A stretch of 41,334 nt of DNA from Hymenobacter rubripertinctus (GTDB taxonomy: Bacteria; Bacteroidota; Bacteroidia; Cytophagales; Hymenobacteraceae), in NCBI RefSeq assembly GCF_003583925.1, contig NZ_QYCN01000027.1, positions 14,570 through 55,903 of the forward strand. The letters are read 5' to 3'. Positions 1-9,054 of the stretch are shown one piece after another (within the stretch, counting starts at the first letter, position 1; every line of letters starts with the position of its first letter). The translations under genes and the position numbers were made by a program. Under the pieces are notes generated by a model. It ran no database searches and was not told where the DNA came from. It saw only the letters and a list, made by a program, of their open reading frames with translations.

Positions 1-156
1 GATGGCGGCCACCTCTACGAACAGCTCCAAGCCTACTTCAGCTACTACAACCATCAGCGGCCTCACCAAGGCTTGAAGGGCCAAACACCTGCGCAAATCT
101 ATGCCCAAAACCCTACCTTCAGCCCCCAACCCATTTGCTTAACAAACCCCTCCTAA
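1..156 (+). CDS. IS3-family transposase, C-terminal fragment (cut by window edge)
   Basis: The frame is open from the first base of the window to TAA at 154-156, giving the last 51 residues of a protein. It contains YFSYYNHQRPHQGL followed by TPAQIY, the typical end of the DDE integrase core (rve_3) of IS3-family OrfB transposases, where YN..RPH..L and tPa are conserved. The catalytic part lies left of the window, so I cannot say whether the element is intact. The bases just after the stop (CTGTCCAGTTTTTGGGGAG at about 157-175) look like the terminal inverted repeat of such an element, so the insertion probably ends near here. No target duplication can be checked without the left end. Confidence 0.75.
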   Translation, partial: DGGHLYEQLQAYFSYYNHQRPHQGLKGQTPAQIYAQNPTFSPQPICLTNPS

Positions 157-608
157 ACTGTCCAGTTTTTGGGGAGTAGTACAGGGAGCTACTGGCGCGG
201 CGGACTCAACCGCCCAGCATATAGAGTAAGGTGGCGTTTTAAAACGAGGGCGCCGGCCATTGTCGATAATGCTCAATTTTAGGGCCCTACTCTGCTTGGT
301 AATGGGTTGCTTGATGCGGAGAGGGTGGAGCGCGGCGGCCGCACGATTATAGCCCGGAAAACAGACCATCACTCTGCGGGACAATACATCTAGCTCACCT
401 CATGGTAGCTGGGTTGAAAATAAACCCCAAGAGGGGCCTGGATGCGGCGGGCGGACTGTATTCTACAGGAAATAAATTGTTTTCTAACACTACCTTGCAT
501 AACAAGGATCTATATGTAGATTTGGACACCCCAGTTCGCTATGACCGGCTGCTGCGAGCTCAGGCAGGGGGTACTGTCATTCGTCTTGTTTTACTCTCAT
601 CACTACCT
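157..608. other. Gene-free stretch after the IS end
   Basis: No convincing gene is present in about 450 bases. The first 20-25 bases look like the right end of the IS3-type element. The remainder is lower in GC than the genes around it. A frame open from 402 runs into the serine hydrolase, but its first 69 residues do not look like protein and precede a clear signal peptide, so I treat them as non-coding. A short perfect palindrome, CGTTTTAAAACG, lies near 235-246. Confidence 0.5.
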
Positions 609-2096
609 ATGAAGAATTCCCGGCATCTGTTCTGGTTGCGTACTACGGGCGTAGTGCTGACGCTCTTGCTCTGCCTCAACTCGGCTACTCAGGCCCAATC
701 TGCTCCCGATAGCGTCGATCAACTGGTGCAACGGACTATGCGGCAGCTGCGCATTCCGGGGGTGCAGCTAGCCGTGGTGCGCCACGGCCAGCTTGTTAAG
801 CTGGGCAACTATGGCCTGGCCAACGTGCAGGATTCAGTGCCAGTGACCACGCAAACCCCCTTTTTCCTCAACTCCATCACCAAGGCCTTTGTGGGCGTGG
901 CCGTGATGCAATTGGTAGAAACCGGCCAGCTCGATCTGGCCGCGCCAGTCGGGCGCTACCTGCCCGAACTGCCCGCTACCTGGCATCCGGTCACCGTTCG
1001 GCAGCTGCTCACCCACACCTCCGGCCTGCCTGACATCCTGCCCGAGGATGCCCTGGTAACAGAAAACAATGAAAAAACTGCCTGGGCCCAGGTGCAAACC
1101 CAGCCGCTGGACTTCCCGGCCGGTCAGCAATTCGCTTACAACCAAACCAACTACCTGCTACTGGGGCGCCTCATCGAAAAGCTCAGCGGCCAGCCCTTTG
1201 CCCAGTTTATCCAGCAGCGGCAGCTTGAGGTGGTGGGTATGCCGCATACCAGCATCGGTGACGCCCACGACGTGCTGCCCCAGGGTGCCCGCGGCTACAC
1301 CTACACCCAGTACGTGGACGGGCAGCGGCGCCGGAGCCCACAGCTGCGCAACCTGTTCGAAGTGTTTCCGCCCTCTTTGCGCCCGGCCGCCGGCATGAGC
1401 TCCACGGCACAGGAAATAGCTAGCTGGTTGGTCGCCTTGCAGCGAGGCAAGCTGCTGCAGCCTCAGAGTCTTCTGGCGCTCTGGACGCCCGGCCTTCTCA
1501 CCGACGGCTCGCAGCGCGGCTTTGGTGGCAAGCTTACCGGCTATGCCCTGGGCTGGCCCACCGTTTCGCGGGCCGAGCACCCAGCCGTGGCGCCGGTGGG
1601 TGGCGGCCGCTCTGCCGTATTTCTCTACCCCCAGGACGAGTTGGCCATCGTAGTGCTGACCAACTTGCAGGGCGCCAACCCGGATCGGTTCGTGGACGCG
1701 CTGGCCGCCTGTTACCTGCCTGACATGCGGGCGGTTGACGGCTTCGGCTTGCCGCCCACCCTGCGTGCGCTGCACCGCCGCGTGCGCCAACGGGGCTTTT
1801 CGCACTTGGAGGAAGAAGTAAAGCAGGCTCGCCGCCGCACCCCTACCTATGCTCTACCCGAGGACGCCATCAACGCCTGGGGCTATTCGCTGATCGAGCA
1901 AGGCCAGCTGACCGACGCACTGGCCGTATTTCAGCTTAATGTGCGCCTCTACCCTACCAGCGCCAATACCTACGACAGCCTGGCCGAAACCTACGCCGCG
2001 CTGGGTAACCGGAAGCTGGCCTCCCGGCACTACACGCGCGCCCTGCAACTGAATCCCCAGAACCGTACGGCCGCGGAGTACCTGCAGCAGCCGTGA
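609..2096 (+). CDS. Secreted serine hydrolase of the beta-lactamase class C/PBP family with C-terminal TPR repeats
   Basis: The protein has 495 residues. ATG 609 is chosen because it starts a good signal peptide (MKNSRHLFWLR, hydrophobic core, cleavage near ATQAQS), so the enzyme acts in the periplasm or outside. The catalytic SxxK motif is S89-ITK within FFLNSITKAF, followed by the typical QLLTHTSGLPD. The usual YxN motif appears as YNQ in FAYNQTNYLLLGRLIEKLSG. The KTG-region equivalent is VGGGRSAVFLYP, followed by the strand IVVLTN. After about residue 390 a helical part resembles two TPR units (YSLIEQGQLTDALAVFQLN and YAALGNRKLASRHYTRAL). Such proteins cleave esters or D-amino-acid peptides; the substrate here is unknown, and resistance to beta-lactams should not be assumed. 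It lies between IS debris and an ABC operon and appears monocistronic. Confidence 0.85.
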   Translation: MKNSRHLFWLRTTGVVLTLLLCLNSATQAQSAPDSVDQLVQRTMRQLRIPGVQLAVVRHGQLVKLGNYGLANVQDSVPVTTQTPFFLNSITKAFVGVAVMQLVETGQLDLAAPVGRYLPELPATWHPVTVRQLLTHTSGLPDILPEDALVTENNEKTAWAQVQTQPLDFPAGQQFAYNQTNYLLLGRLIEKLSGQPFAQFIQQRQLEVVGMPHTSIGDAHDVLPQGARGYTYTQYVDGQRRRSPQLRNLFEVFPPSLRPAAGMSSTAQEIASWLVALQRGKLLQPQSLLALWTPGLLTDGSQRGFGGKLTGYALGWPTVSRAEHPAVAPVGGGRSAVFLYPQDELAIVVLTNLQGANPDRFVDALAACYLPDMRAVDGFGLPPTLRALHRRVRQRGFSHLEEEVKQARRRTPTYALPEDAINAWGYSLIEQGQLTDALAVFQLNVRLYPTSANTYDSLAETYAALGNRKLASRHYTRALQLNPQNRTAAEYLQQP

Positions 2097-2409
2097 GCCG
2101 GAGCACTGGAGGTAGCGGAGCGAGAGGTCTAAGGTAAAAACAACTCCGCCGCCCAATTGACTGCTGAACCAGTCTGCTGCACGGGCCGGCATGCTGGGCA
2201 TTGAAACCCGTGTGGAGTCTGAGCCCGGGGCTTGGGCATTAGCCTCGAAACCGCCGGGACGAAATGCTGAAAGCAGTAACAACCAGCAGAGTTCAGGTTC
2301 TAGGCAACTGCCCGTTGAGGTTTTGCATCACAGATCCGGCAGTACCCGCAGTTATTTTCCGATTAAGCTACGTCTGTCCCTTGTTAAACGCCTTTTTCTC
2401 TACTCACGC
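2097..2409. other. Gene-free spacer before the ABC operon
   Basis: About 310 bases separate the serine hydrolase from the ABC ATPase. A frame open from 2191 continues into the ATPase, but residues before the ATG at 2410 show no ABC homology, while the protein from 2410 begins exactly like an ABC ATPase. I found no clear terminator or promoter box here. Confidence 0.5.
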
Positions 2410-3312
2410 ATGGCCCTTACCATTACCAACCTCTCCAAAACTTACCCCAACGGGACCCAGGCGCTCAAAAACGTCAGCCTGAACATCCCCACGGGCATGT
2501 TTGGCCTGCTGGGCCCCAACGGCGCGGGTAAATCCAGCCTGATGCGCACCATCGCCACCCTGCAGGACGCCGATACGGGTTCCATTCACCTCGACGACAT
2601 CGACGTGCTGCGCGACAAAGAAGCCGTACGGCGCGTGCTGGGCTACCTGCCCCAGGAGTTTGGCGTGTACCCCAGCGTGAGCGCCGAGGAACTGCTCGAC
2701 CATTTCGCCACCCTCAAAGGCATTGCCAGCAGCAAGGAGCGCAAGGAAATGGTGGCCGCCCTGCTGCACCAAACCAACCTCTACGACGTGCGCAAAAAGC
2801 ACGTGGGCGGCTATTCTGGTGGCATGAAGCAGCGCTTCGGCATTGCCCAGGCGCTGCTCGGCAACCCGCGCCTCATCATCGTGGACGAGCCCACGGCCGG
2901 CCTCGACCCGCAGGAGCGCAACCGCTTCCACAACCTGCTTTCGGAGATTGGCGAAAACCTGGTGGTTATTCTCAGCACCCACATTGTGAGCGATGTGTCG
3001 GACTTGTGCCGCCACATGGCCATCATCAACAAGGGCGAAGTGTTGCTCACCGGCGACCCGCTGACGGTGATGAACAACCTCAGTGGCCGAATCTGGAAAA
3101 AGCTCATTGAGAAGGCCGAATTGCCCGCGTTGCAGTCAGCCACGCAGGTCATCAGCTCACGGCTGTTTGCCGGCAAAACCGTGGTCCACGTCCTGGCCGA
3201 TTCCGCGCCCGATAGCGGCTTCGAAGCCGTGAACCCAGATTTAGAGGACGTGTACTTCTCGGAAATTAAAAATTATGAATTGAGAATTAAGAATGGCCCC
3301 GTCATGGCCTAA
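2410..3312 (+). CDS. ABC transporter ATP-binding protein
   Basis: A 300-residue ATPase. Starting at ATG 2410 gives MALTITNLSKTYPNGTQALK, a standard ABC N-terminus. Visible motifs in order: Walker A GLLGPNGAGKSS, Q-loop YLPQEFGVYP, signature YSGGMKQRFGIAQAL, Walker B LIIVDEPTAGLD and H-loop ILSTHIVSD. It should power the permease/peptidase encoded 69 bases downstream on the same strand, and the two form an obvious operon. The last 15 or so codons (EIKNYELRIKNG...) are encoded by an AT-rich repeat arm (3264-3295) that pairs with a second arm in the spacer. The natural C-terminus was therefore probably replaced or extended by this repeat. The transported substrate cannot be told from the sequence. 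Confidence 0.93.
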   Translation: MALTITNLSKTYPNGTQALKNVSLNIPTGMFGLLGPNGAGKSSLMRTIATLQDADTGSIHLDDIDVLRDKEAVRRVLGYLPQEFGVYPSVSAEELLDHFATLKGIASSKERKEMVAALLHQTNLYDVRKKHVGGYSGGMKQRFGIAQALLGNPRLIIVDEPTAGLDPQERNRFHNLLSEIGENLVVILSTHIVSDVSDLCRHMAIINKGEVLLTGDPLTVMNNLSGRIWKKLIEKAELPALQSATQVISSRLFAGKTVVHVLADSAPDSGFEAVNPDLEDVYFSEIKNYELRIKNGPVMA

Positions 3313-3374
3313 TGAGCTCTTTTGGGCAGCCTATGCCCACCTCATTTTTAATTTTTAACGCATAATTTTTAATT
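3264..3374. repeat. AT-rich 7-bp-periodic inverted repeat overlapping the ABC ATPase stop
   Basis: Two 32-base arms (3264-3295 and 3343-3374) are imperfect inverted copies: the left begins AATTAAAAATTATG and the reverse complement of the right begins the same way. Within each arm AATT recurs every seven bases. The left arm is translated as the end of the ABC ATPase, whose TAA is at 3310-3312. The right arm ends seven bases before the permease ATG at 3382. The base composition is far more AT-rich than the flanking genes. Confidence 0.85.
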
Positions 3375-3381
3375 CAAACGC

Positions 3382-6300
3382 ATGTTTCTCCCCATCCTTC
3401 TTTTCGAATTGAAATACCGGCTCAAGCGGCCGGCCACCTGGATTTACTTTGCCATCCTGTTCACACTGGCGTTTCTGCTGGTGACGGCGGCGGGCGGCGG
3501 CTTTGGGGCGGGTACCGATGTGACCATCGGCGGCGACGGGCAGGCAGTGAAAATCAACTCCCCTTTTTCGGTGTCCATCACGGTGATGGTCCTGAGCGTA
3601 TTTGGCGTCATCATCGCCTCCTCGCTCATGGGCAACCCGGTGTACCGCGACTTTGAATACCGTACCCACCCGTTGTTCTATACCACGCCCATCAGCAAAA
3701 TGGGCTACCTGGGCGGGCGTTTTCTGGGCTCGTACCTAATTGCGGTGCTCGTGTTCAGCGGGCTGGGCCTGGGCATTGCGCTGGCGGGCGTCATGCCCTG
3801 GGTAGAAAAAGACCGGTTTCTGGCCAGCACCCCGCTGGGCACCTACGTGTGGCCCTACCTCACGCTGGTGCTGCCCAACCTGCTGTTTACGGGCGCCATT
3901 TTCTTCACCACGGCCACGCTCACGCGCAATATTCTGAGTACCTACATTGGGGCCGTGCTGCTGCTGGTGGGCTACCTGGTGGCCAACGCCTACCTGCGCG
4001 ACCTCAAAAACGAGCACCTGGTGGCGGCGCTGGATGCCTTCGGCCTCGCGGCCCTGAGCTTCACCACGCGCTACCTCACGGCGCCGGAAAAAAACACGCT
4101 GCTGGTGCCCATGTCCAGCTACCTGCTGCTCAATCGTGCGGTGTGGCTGAGCTTCGGGCTGGGGCTGCTGGCGTTTTGCTACGCCCGGTTCCGATTCTCG
4201 GCGCTGGCTTCGGAAAAGGTGTCGAAGAAGGGGCAACATGCCTCCGCAGCCGCTGCGGGCACCTTGGCCGAGGCCAACCCCGCCGGCCAAGTAGCTGGTG
4301 GGCTTCGCCTGCTGCCCCATGTGACGCAGGTTTTCAGCCGGGGCCTGAGTGTGAGCCAGTGGTGGAGCCTGACCAAGCTGGAGTTCCGGGGTATCGTGCG
4401 CAGCCGCTACTTCGCGGCCATTGCGGGCGCCGGCGTTATTGTGCTGCTGGCCACCGCTGCCCAGGCCGGCAAAACGTTTGACACGCCCACGTTCCCGGTT
4501 ACCAACCAGTACCTGACCATCGCCAGCGGGCCCTTTTTCCTGTTCCTGTTTGCCATCATTATCTTCTACAGCGGCGAGTTGGTGTGGCGCGAGCGCCAGG
4601 CCGGCGTGGCCCAGATTGCCGACGCCGTGCCCATCCCCAACTGGGTGCCGTTTCTGAGTAAGCTGGCCGCGCTCTGGCTGGTGCAGGTGGTGCTCATGGC
4701 CGTGGTGCTGGTGTGCGGCTTGGTTATTCAGACCTTCAAGGGTTACTTCAACTACGAGCTGGGCTTGTACTTCCAGGCGCTGTTTCTCTACCAGCTGCCG
4801 TATCTGCTGCTGCTGTGCGTGCTGGCCATGGTGACGCAGGTGGTGGTGAACAACAAGTACCTGGGTTTCGCCGTCATCGTGGTGTATTACCTGGCCGACC
4901 AGTTCCGGCCGCAAATCGGCCTGGGCCACCGGCTGTTCGATTTTGGGGGCGGCACCACGCCCGGCCCGTACTCGGCCATGAACGGCTACGGCCATTTCCT
5001 GCCCGCCTTCTGGTGGACCAAGCTGCTGTGGGCCGGCGTGGCCCTGCTGCTGGGGCTGGCCGCTACGCTGCTCTGGGTGCGCGGCACCGACACTACCGGC
5101 CGCCTGCGCGAAGCCCGCCGCCGCTGGGGCACCGGCAGCACCGCCACCCTGGCGCTGGGCCTGCTCGTGAGCCTGAGCACCGGGGCCTACATCTTTTATA
5201 ATACCAACGTGCTGAACAAGTACCTCAGCCCCAAGGCCGGCGAAAAACAGCAGCTGGCCTACGAGCAGCAATACCGCCGCTACAAAAACGTGCCGCAGCC
5301 CCGCGTTACGGCCGTGAGCCTGAACACGGAAATCTTTCCCAGCACCCGCGCCGTGCGGTTCCGGGGCGAGTTTATGCTGGTGAATAAGCACCCGCAGGCA
5401 TTGGATTCGGTGATTGTGAGTTTGCCCATCGAGCGGAACCCCCGCGTGCGCAGCCTCACGCTGGGCGCGCCCGGCCAGGCCACGCTGGCGCTCAACGACA
5501 CCACGTTTGGCTTCCGCATCTACCGCCTGGCCCGGCCCCTGGCCCCCGGCGACTCGCTGGCCCTGACCCTGGACCTGTTTTACCAGGAGCGCGGCTTCCC
5601 CAACGCGGGCTCCAACACGGATATCGTGCAGAACGGCACCTTCATCAACAACGGCTACCTGCCCGGCCTGGGCTACCGCGAAGAAGCCGAACTAAGCGAC
5701 GACCAGGACCGCAAAAACTACGGCCTCCAGCCCAAGCCCCGCATGGCCCGGGTCGATGACCTCAAGGCCCGCCAGAATACTTACATCAGCACCGATGCCG
5801 ACTGGATACGCTTCCGGACTACCGTGAGCACTGAGGCCGACCAGACGGCCGTGGCCCCCGGCTACCTCCAAAAGGAATGGACCCAGGACGGCCGCCGCTA
5901 CTTCACCTACGTGATGGACCGGCCCATGAAAAACTTCTATACCTTCCTCTCGGCCCGCTACCAGCAGTACAAGGCCGAGTGGGTAGACACTGCCGGCCGC
6001 CGCACCATCCCCATTACCATCTACTACCAGCCGGGCCACGAGTACAACCTCAAGCGCATGGCCGAGGGCGCCAAAGACGCGCTGGCGTACTGCTCCCGGA
6101 ATTTCTCGCCCTACCAGCACCGGCAGGTGCGCATCCTGGAGTTCCCGCAGTACGCAGCCTTTGCCCAGAGCTTTGCCAATACCATTCCGTTCTCCGAGGC
6201 CATTGGCTTCGTGGCCGACGTGGATGACAACGACCCGCAGGACCTGAACATGCCCTACTATGTGACGGCCCACGAGGTGGCGCACCAGTGGTGGGGCCAC

Positions 6301-7050
6301 CAGGTGGTGGGCGGCGCTGTGCAGGGCAGCACGCTCATGTCGGAGGCCCTGGCCGAATACACTGCCCTGATGGTGCTGCGCCACCACAACGGCCCCACCA
6401 CCATGCAGCGCTTCCTCAAGTTCGATATGAGCCGCTACTTGCAGGGCCGCGGCTTCGAGCAGAAAAAGGAAGTGCCGCTGGCGCTGGTCGAAAACCAGCA
6501 ATACATTCACTACCGCAAAGGCTCGGTGGTGATGTATGCGCTGCAGGATTACCTGGGCGAGGACAAGCTGAACGGCGCGCTGAAAAAGTACGTGGCCGCC
6601 GTGGCCTATCAGTCGCCACCCTACACCAACTCGCCGGAGTTTATCGGCTACCTGCGCCGGGCCGCGCCCGATTCGCTCCAGCCCTTTATCACCGACCTAT
6701 TCGAGCGCATCACCCTGTTCGATAACCGCGTGACGGCTGCCACCAGCAAGAAGCTGCCCAACGGCCAGTACCAGGTCGACTTCACGGTGAGCTCGGCCAA
6801 GTTTTACGCCGACAGCCTGGGCAACCAACGCCCCGCCGACCAGTCGCGCGACGCACTGCCCGTGGCCATTTTTCCGGAGCTGGGCAAGGACAAGAAGCCG
6901 GTTCCGCCGCTGCTGCTGGTGAAACGCCGCCTACGCGCCGGCGACAACAAGCTGCGCTTCGTGGTGAACAAAAAGCCCGCATCCGTCGCCGTTGACCCGT
7001 ACAACATGATTATCGACCGGCGCCTAGACGACAACGTCAAGGAGTTCTAA
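3382..7050 (+). CDS. ABC permease fused to M1-family metallopeptidase
   Basis: A 1222-residue membrane protein. The N-terminal half (about residues 1-600) contains two ABC-2-type membrane blocks: helices near 15-35, 70-90, 115-135 and 150-260, a basic cytoplasmic linker around 275-290, then further helices to about 600. The C-terminal half is a gluzincin domain with HEVAHQWWGH at 964-973 and a second conserved segment LMSEALAEY. The likely third zinc ligand is E988, one residue further from the HExxH than in classical M1 enzymes. The GAMEN exopeptidase motif is absent; the matching strand reads SFANTIPFSEAIGF. Related Bacteroidota proteins are annotated as ABC transporter permease/M1 aminopeptidase. 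It pairs with the ATPase upstream. The peptidase probably faces the periplasm and may act on a substrate linked to transport, which is inference. Confidence 0.9.
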   Translation: MFLPILLFELKYRLKRPATWIYFAILFTLAFLLVTAAGGGFGAGTDVTIGGDGQAVKINSPFSVSITVMVLSVFGVIIASSLMGNPVYRDFEYRTHPLFYTTPISKMGYLGGRFLGSYLIAVLVFSGLGLGIALAGVMPWVEKDRFLASTPLGTYVWPYLTLVLPNLLFTGAIFFTTATLTRNILSTYIGAVLLLVGYLVANAYLRDLKNEHLVAALDAFGLAALSFTTRYLTAPEKNTLLVPMSSYLLLNRAVWLSFGLGLLAFCYARFRFSALASEKVSKKGQHASAAAAGTLAEANPAGQVAGGLRLLPHVTQVFSRGLSVSQWWSLTKLEFRGIVRSRYFAAIAGAGVIVLLATAAQAGKTFDTPTFPVTNQYLTIASGPFFLFLFAIIIFYSGELVWRERQAGVAQIADAVPIPNWVPFLSKLAALWLVQVVLMAVVLVCGLVIQTFKGYFNYELGLYFQALFLYQLPYLLLLCVLAMVTQVVVNNKYLGFAVIVVYYLADQFRPQIGLGHRLFDFGGGTTPGPYSAMNGYGHFLPAFWWTKLLWAGVALLLGLAATLLWVRGTDTTGRLREARRRWGTGSTATLALGLLVSLSTGAYIFYNTNVLNKYLSPKAGEKQQLAYEQQYRRYKNVPQPRVTAVSLNTEIFPSTRAVRFRGEFMLVNKHPQALDSVIVSLPIERNPRVRSLTLGAPGQATLALNDTTFGFRIYRLARPLAPGDSLALTLDLFYQERGFPNAGSNTDIVQNGTFINNGYLPGLGYREEAELSDDQDRKNYGLQPKPRMARVDDLKARQNTYISTDADWIRFRTTVSTEADQTAVAPGYLQKEWTQDGRRYFTYVMDRPMKNFYTFLSARYQQYKAEWVDTAGRRTIPITIYYQPGHEYNLKRMAEGAKDALAYCSRNFSPYQHRQVRILEFPQYAAFAQSFANTIPFSEAIGFVADVDDNDPQDLNMPYYVTAHEVAHQWWGHQVVGGAVQGSTLMSEALAEYTALMVLRHHNGPTTMQRFLKFDMSRYLQGRGFEQKKEVPLALVENQQYIHYRKGSVVMYALQDYLGEDKLNGALKKYVAAVAYQSPPYTNSPEFIGYLRRAAPDSLQPFITDLFERITLFDNRVTAATSKKLPNGQYQVDFTVSSAKFYADSLGNQRPADQSRDALPVAIFPELGKDKKPVPPLLLVKRRLRAGDNKLRFVVNKKPASVAVDPYNMIIDRRLDDNVKEF

Positions 7051-7692
7051 CTTTTGCTTTAGAACGGATAATTGCTTGAAAAGAAATAGTGGAAGCGAGG
7101 CCCCAACTACCGCTGATCCGCCTGGCTACTGCGGGGCCGCCAATTATACTTTTGGCGGCCCTTTCCGCGGTAAACCAACGGCCTCCTAAAAAGGAATGTC
7201 TGTGGGACCGGGTTGTGGCAGATTCAGGTTGTTTGACCCGGCGTTGCTTGCGTAGAAATTAGTGGTGTACTAACGGCCTGCCAACCATTTCAACACAACA
7301 TCTTCTACAGGCGTAAATGGGGCTCATTACAGTGGGGAAGTTGGGTTTAGTAACGGCTCCGTAAGCAACGTCTATCGCCTGATGGTTACTATTACCGCCT
7401 CACTTTTTGAGGCTTCCCTACTAAATGCAGGAAACAAGGCAACTTTTAAGCATTCAGCGCCGGGGTAGCGTCTCCCATTTCGAAGGGTTTCAAATTCAAC
7501 TACCTTGGCCTTCAAGCCAAAAACACGATAATCTAAACAGTAACTACCTGTTAGATAGGTTCCGATAAGGGTTCGTTATCAGATTCTATCTGGCTTTGAG
7601 ACGATAAGCTAATGGAGCGTTCGACTATCCTTTTAAACACCCATATAATAGATGAGCAGCTTGTGAGAAGCAACCACACAAGTGAGGGAGAA
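7051..7692. other. Gene-free, lower-GC intergenic region
   Basis: About 640 bases with no credible gene on either strand lie between the end of the M1/permease gene and the end of the convergent hydrolase gene. It begins with a terminator-like hairpin at 7134-7165. The rest, 7170-7690, is less GC-rich than the genes and full of stops in all frames. I see no recognisable decayed gene, RNA gene or repeat. Confidence 0.5.
7134..7165 (+). terminator. Probable terminator of the ABC/M1 operon
   Basis: A perfect 10-bp stem GGGCCGCCAA / TTGGCGGCCC (7134-7143 and 7152-7161) has an 8-base loop and is followed by a short TTT tract. It lies 84 bases after the permease/peptidase stop. The U tract is short, so efficiency is uncertain. 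Confidence 0.5.
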
Positions 7693-8679
7693 TCACCCCG
7701 GCACCTCGCTCGTTAAAAATTCCACGGCCCGGCGTTCGGAGTAGTAGTCGCCATCGGGCGCGCCCTCGCCGAAACCGACGTGGCCGCCGTCGGTGGGGGT
7801 TTCCAGGAACACGTAGGGGCTGGCGGCGGCCACGTCGCGGGGGAAGCAGCTGGCGGGCAGGAAGGGGTCGTTCTGGGCGTTGACCAGCAGCGTGGGTACC
7901 CGAATGCCGCTCAGGTAGCGGCCGGAGCTGGCGTGGGTGTAGTAATCCTCGGCCGACTGGAAGCCGTGTATGGGGGCCGTGAACCGGTCGTCGAACTCCG
8001 GGAAGTTTTGCAGCAGTTCCAGGTCCGTCAGGTCCACCTGGCCGGGGAGCAGGGCAGCTTTCTGGCGCATCTTCTCCCGCAGCGACTTCATGAAGCGCCG
8101 CTGATACACGCGGTTTTCGAGGCGGGCAATGTGGTAGGAACTGGCCCGCAGGTCGGTGGGCACCGAGAACACAGCGGCCCGCTGCACTTCGCGCGGTACG
8201 CGGCCGGCGTTTTCGCCCAGGTACTTGAGCGTTACGTTGCCGCCGGCCGAGAAGCCCGTCAGGAATACCCGGCGGTAGCGGGCCGTACCCAGGGCATAAC
8301 GCACCACAAAGTCGAGGTCGTCGGTGTCGCCGAGGTGGTAGGAGCGCAGCAGCCGGTTCATTTCGCCGCCGCAGCTGCGGTAGTTCCAGGCCAGGGCATC
8401 CAGGCCGGCGTGGTTGAGGGCCCGCACCATGCCGCGCACGTAGGGCCGCCCCGCATCCCCCTCCAACCCGTGCGACACGATGGCCAGCGTATCAGTCGGC
8501 TGCCCGTCGGGCCGCGCCGACCAGTCGAGGTCCAGAAAGTCGCCGTCCTCGGTTTCCACCCGCTCGCGCTGGTAGTGCACCTCGGGCACCGTGCGCCAGA
8601 GGCTGGGCACAATGGTTTGCAGGTGGCCGTTGAACAGGTAGAACGGCGGCTGATACGTGGAAGCGGCAACGAGGGGCAT
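7693..8679 (-). CDS. YheT-like alpha/beta hydrolase
   Basis: A 328-residue protein starting MPLVAASTYQPPFYLFNGHLQTI. The PFYLFNGHLQTIVPSLWR opening is diagnostic of the YheT/ABHD1-3 (UPF0017) hydrolases, whose members are about 320-340 residues. The nucleophile elbow is GFSAGG within FLTGFSAGGNVTLKYLGE. An acid candidate is in NAQNDPFLP, and the catalytic histidine is in DGGHVGFGEG near the C-terminus, so the Ser-Asp-His triad is complete. There is no signal peptide, so it should be cytoplasmic. Substrates of bacterial YheT proteins are poorly known; esterase or lipase activity is the usual guess. It is transcribed alone, convergent with the ABC operon and divergent from rpsT. Confidence 0.9.
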   Translation of the reverse strand: MPLVAASTYQPPFYLFNGHLQTIVPSLWRTVPEVHYQRERVETEDGDFLDLDWSARPDGQPTDTLAIVSHGLEGDAGRPYVRGMVRALNHAGLDALAWNYRSCGGEMNRLLRSYHLGDTDDLDFVVRYALGTARYRRVFLTGFSAGGNVTLKYLGENAGRVPREVQRAAVFSVPTDLRASSYHIARLENRVYQRRFMKSLREKMRQKAALLPGQVDLTDLELLQNFPEFDDRFTAPIHGFQSAEDYYTHASSGRYLSGIRVPTLLVNAQNDPFLPASCFPRDVAAASPYVFLETPTDGGHVGFGEGAPDGDYYSERRAVEFLTSEVPG

Positions 8680-9054
8680 AGCAGAAGCAGCAAAGACGAG
8701 GCGCAGTCAGAAACGCCCGGCGGCAGGCAAGAGAAAAATACGCGGAAAGTGCATCGGATGAGCAAACTACGGCAAAAAAGTCAGGCATGCCGAACGAATG
8801 GCCCGAACCGAAGCAGGGACTTACCCCCGCCACTGGGGCGGCACAAACGGCAGGAGCTGTCGGCAAAAGTAGCGGCCGTATCCTTCAAGTGCTAAGGGCC
8901 AAGTGCTGCGTGCGGGCCTGAAACAGCTGTTTTGGCGGCTTATGGGGCTTCTGGCCATTCCATTCCTTAAAACGGTTTGCGAATTAGCGGCAAAGCCTTA
9001 CCTTTGCACTCCTCATTTGAACTGAATTCGAGCAGAAGATCATTTTCATACCCC
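8680..9054. other. Divergent promoter region between the YheT-like gene and rpsT
   Basis: About 375 bases without a gene. It should hold the promoter of the minus-strand hydrolase (no clear box seen) and the well-formed promoter of rpsT near 8977-9006. No RNA gene or repeat was recognised between 8700 and 8970. Confidence 0.5.
8977..9006 (+). promoter_or_regulatory. Bacteroidota-type promoter of rpsT
   Basis: TTG at 8977-8979, a 19-base spacer, then TACCTTTG at 8999-9006. This matches the Bacteroidota primary sigma consensus (TTG at -33, TAnnTTTG at -7). It places the transcript start about 40 bases before the rpsT ATG at 9055, which supports that ATG rather than the earlier in-frame start at 8977. 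Confidence 0.75.

Noticed and set aside
139..384. 81-codon minus-strand frame after the IS fragment
   Set aside because: No signal, domain or start context; it spans the presumed IS end.
3736..5391. Long minus-strand open frame of 551 codons opposite the permease
   Set aside because: It is a GC-rich antisense shadow with high H, Q and G content and no domain; the plus-strand frame has clear membrane and ABC features.
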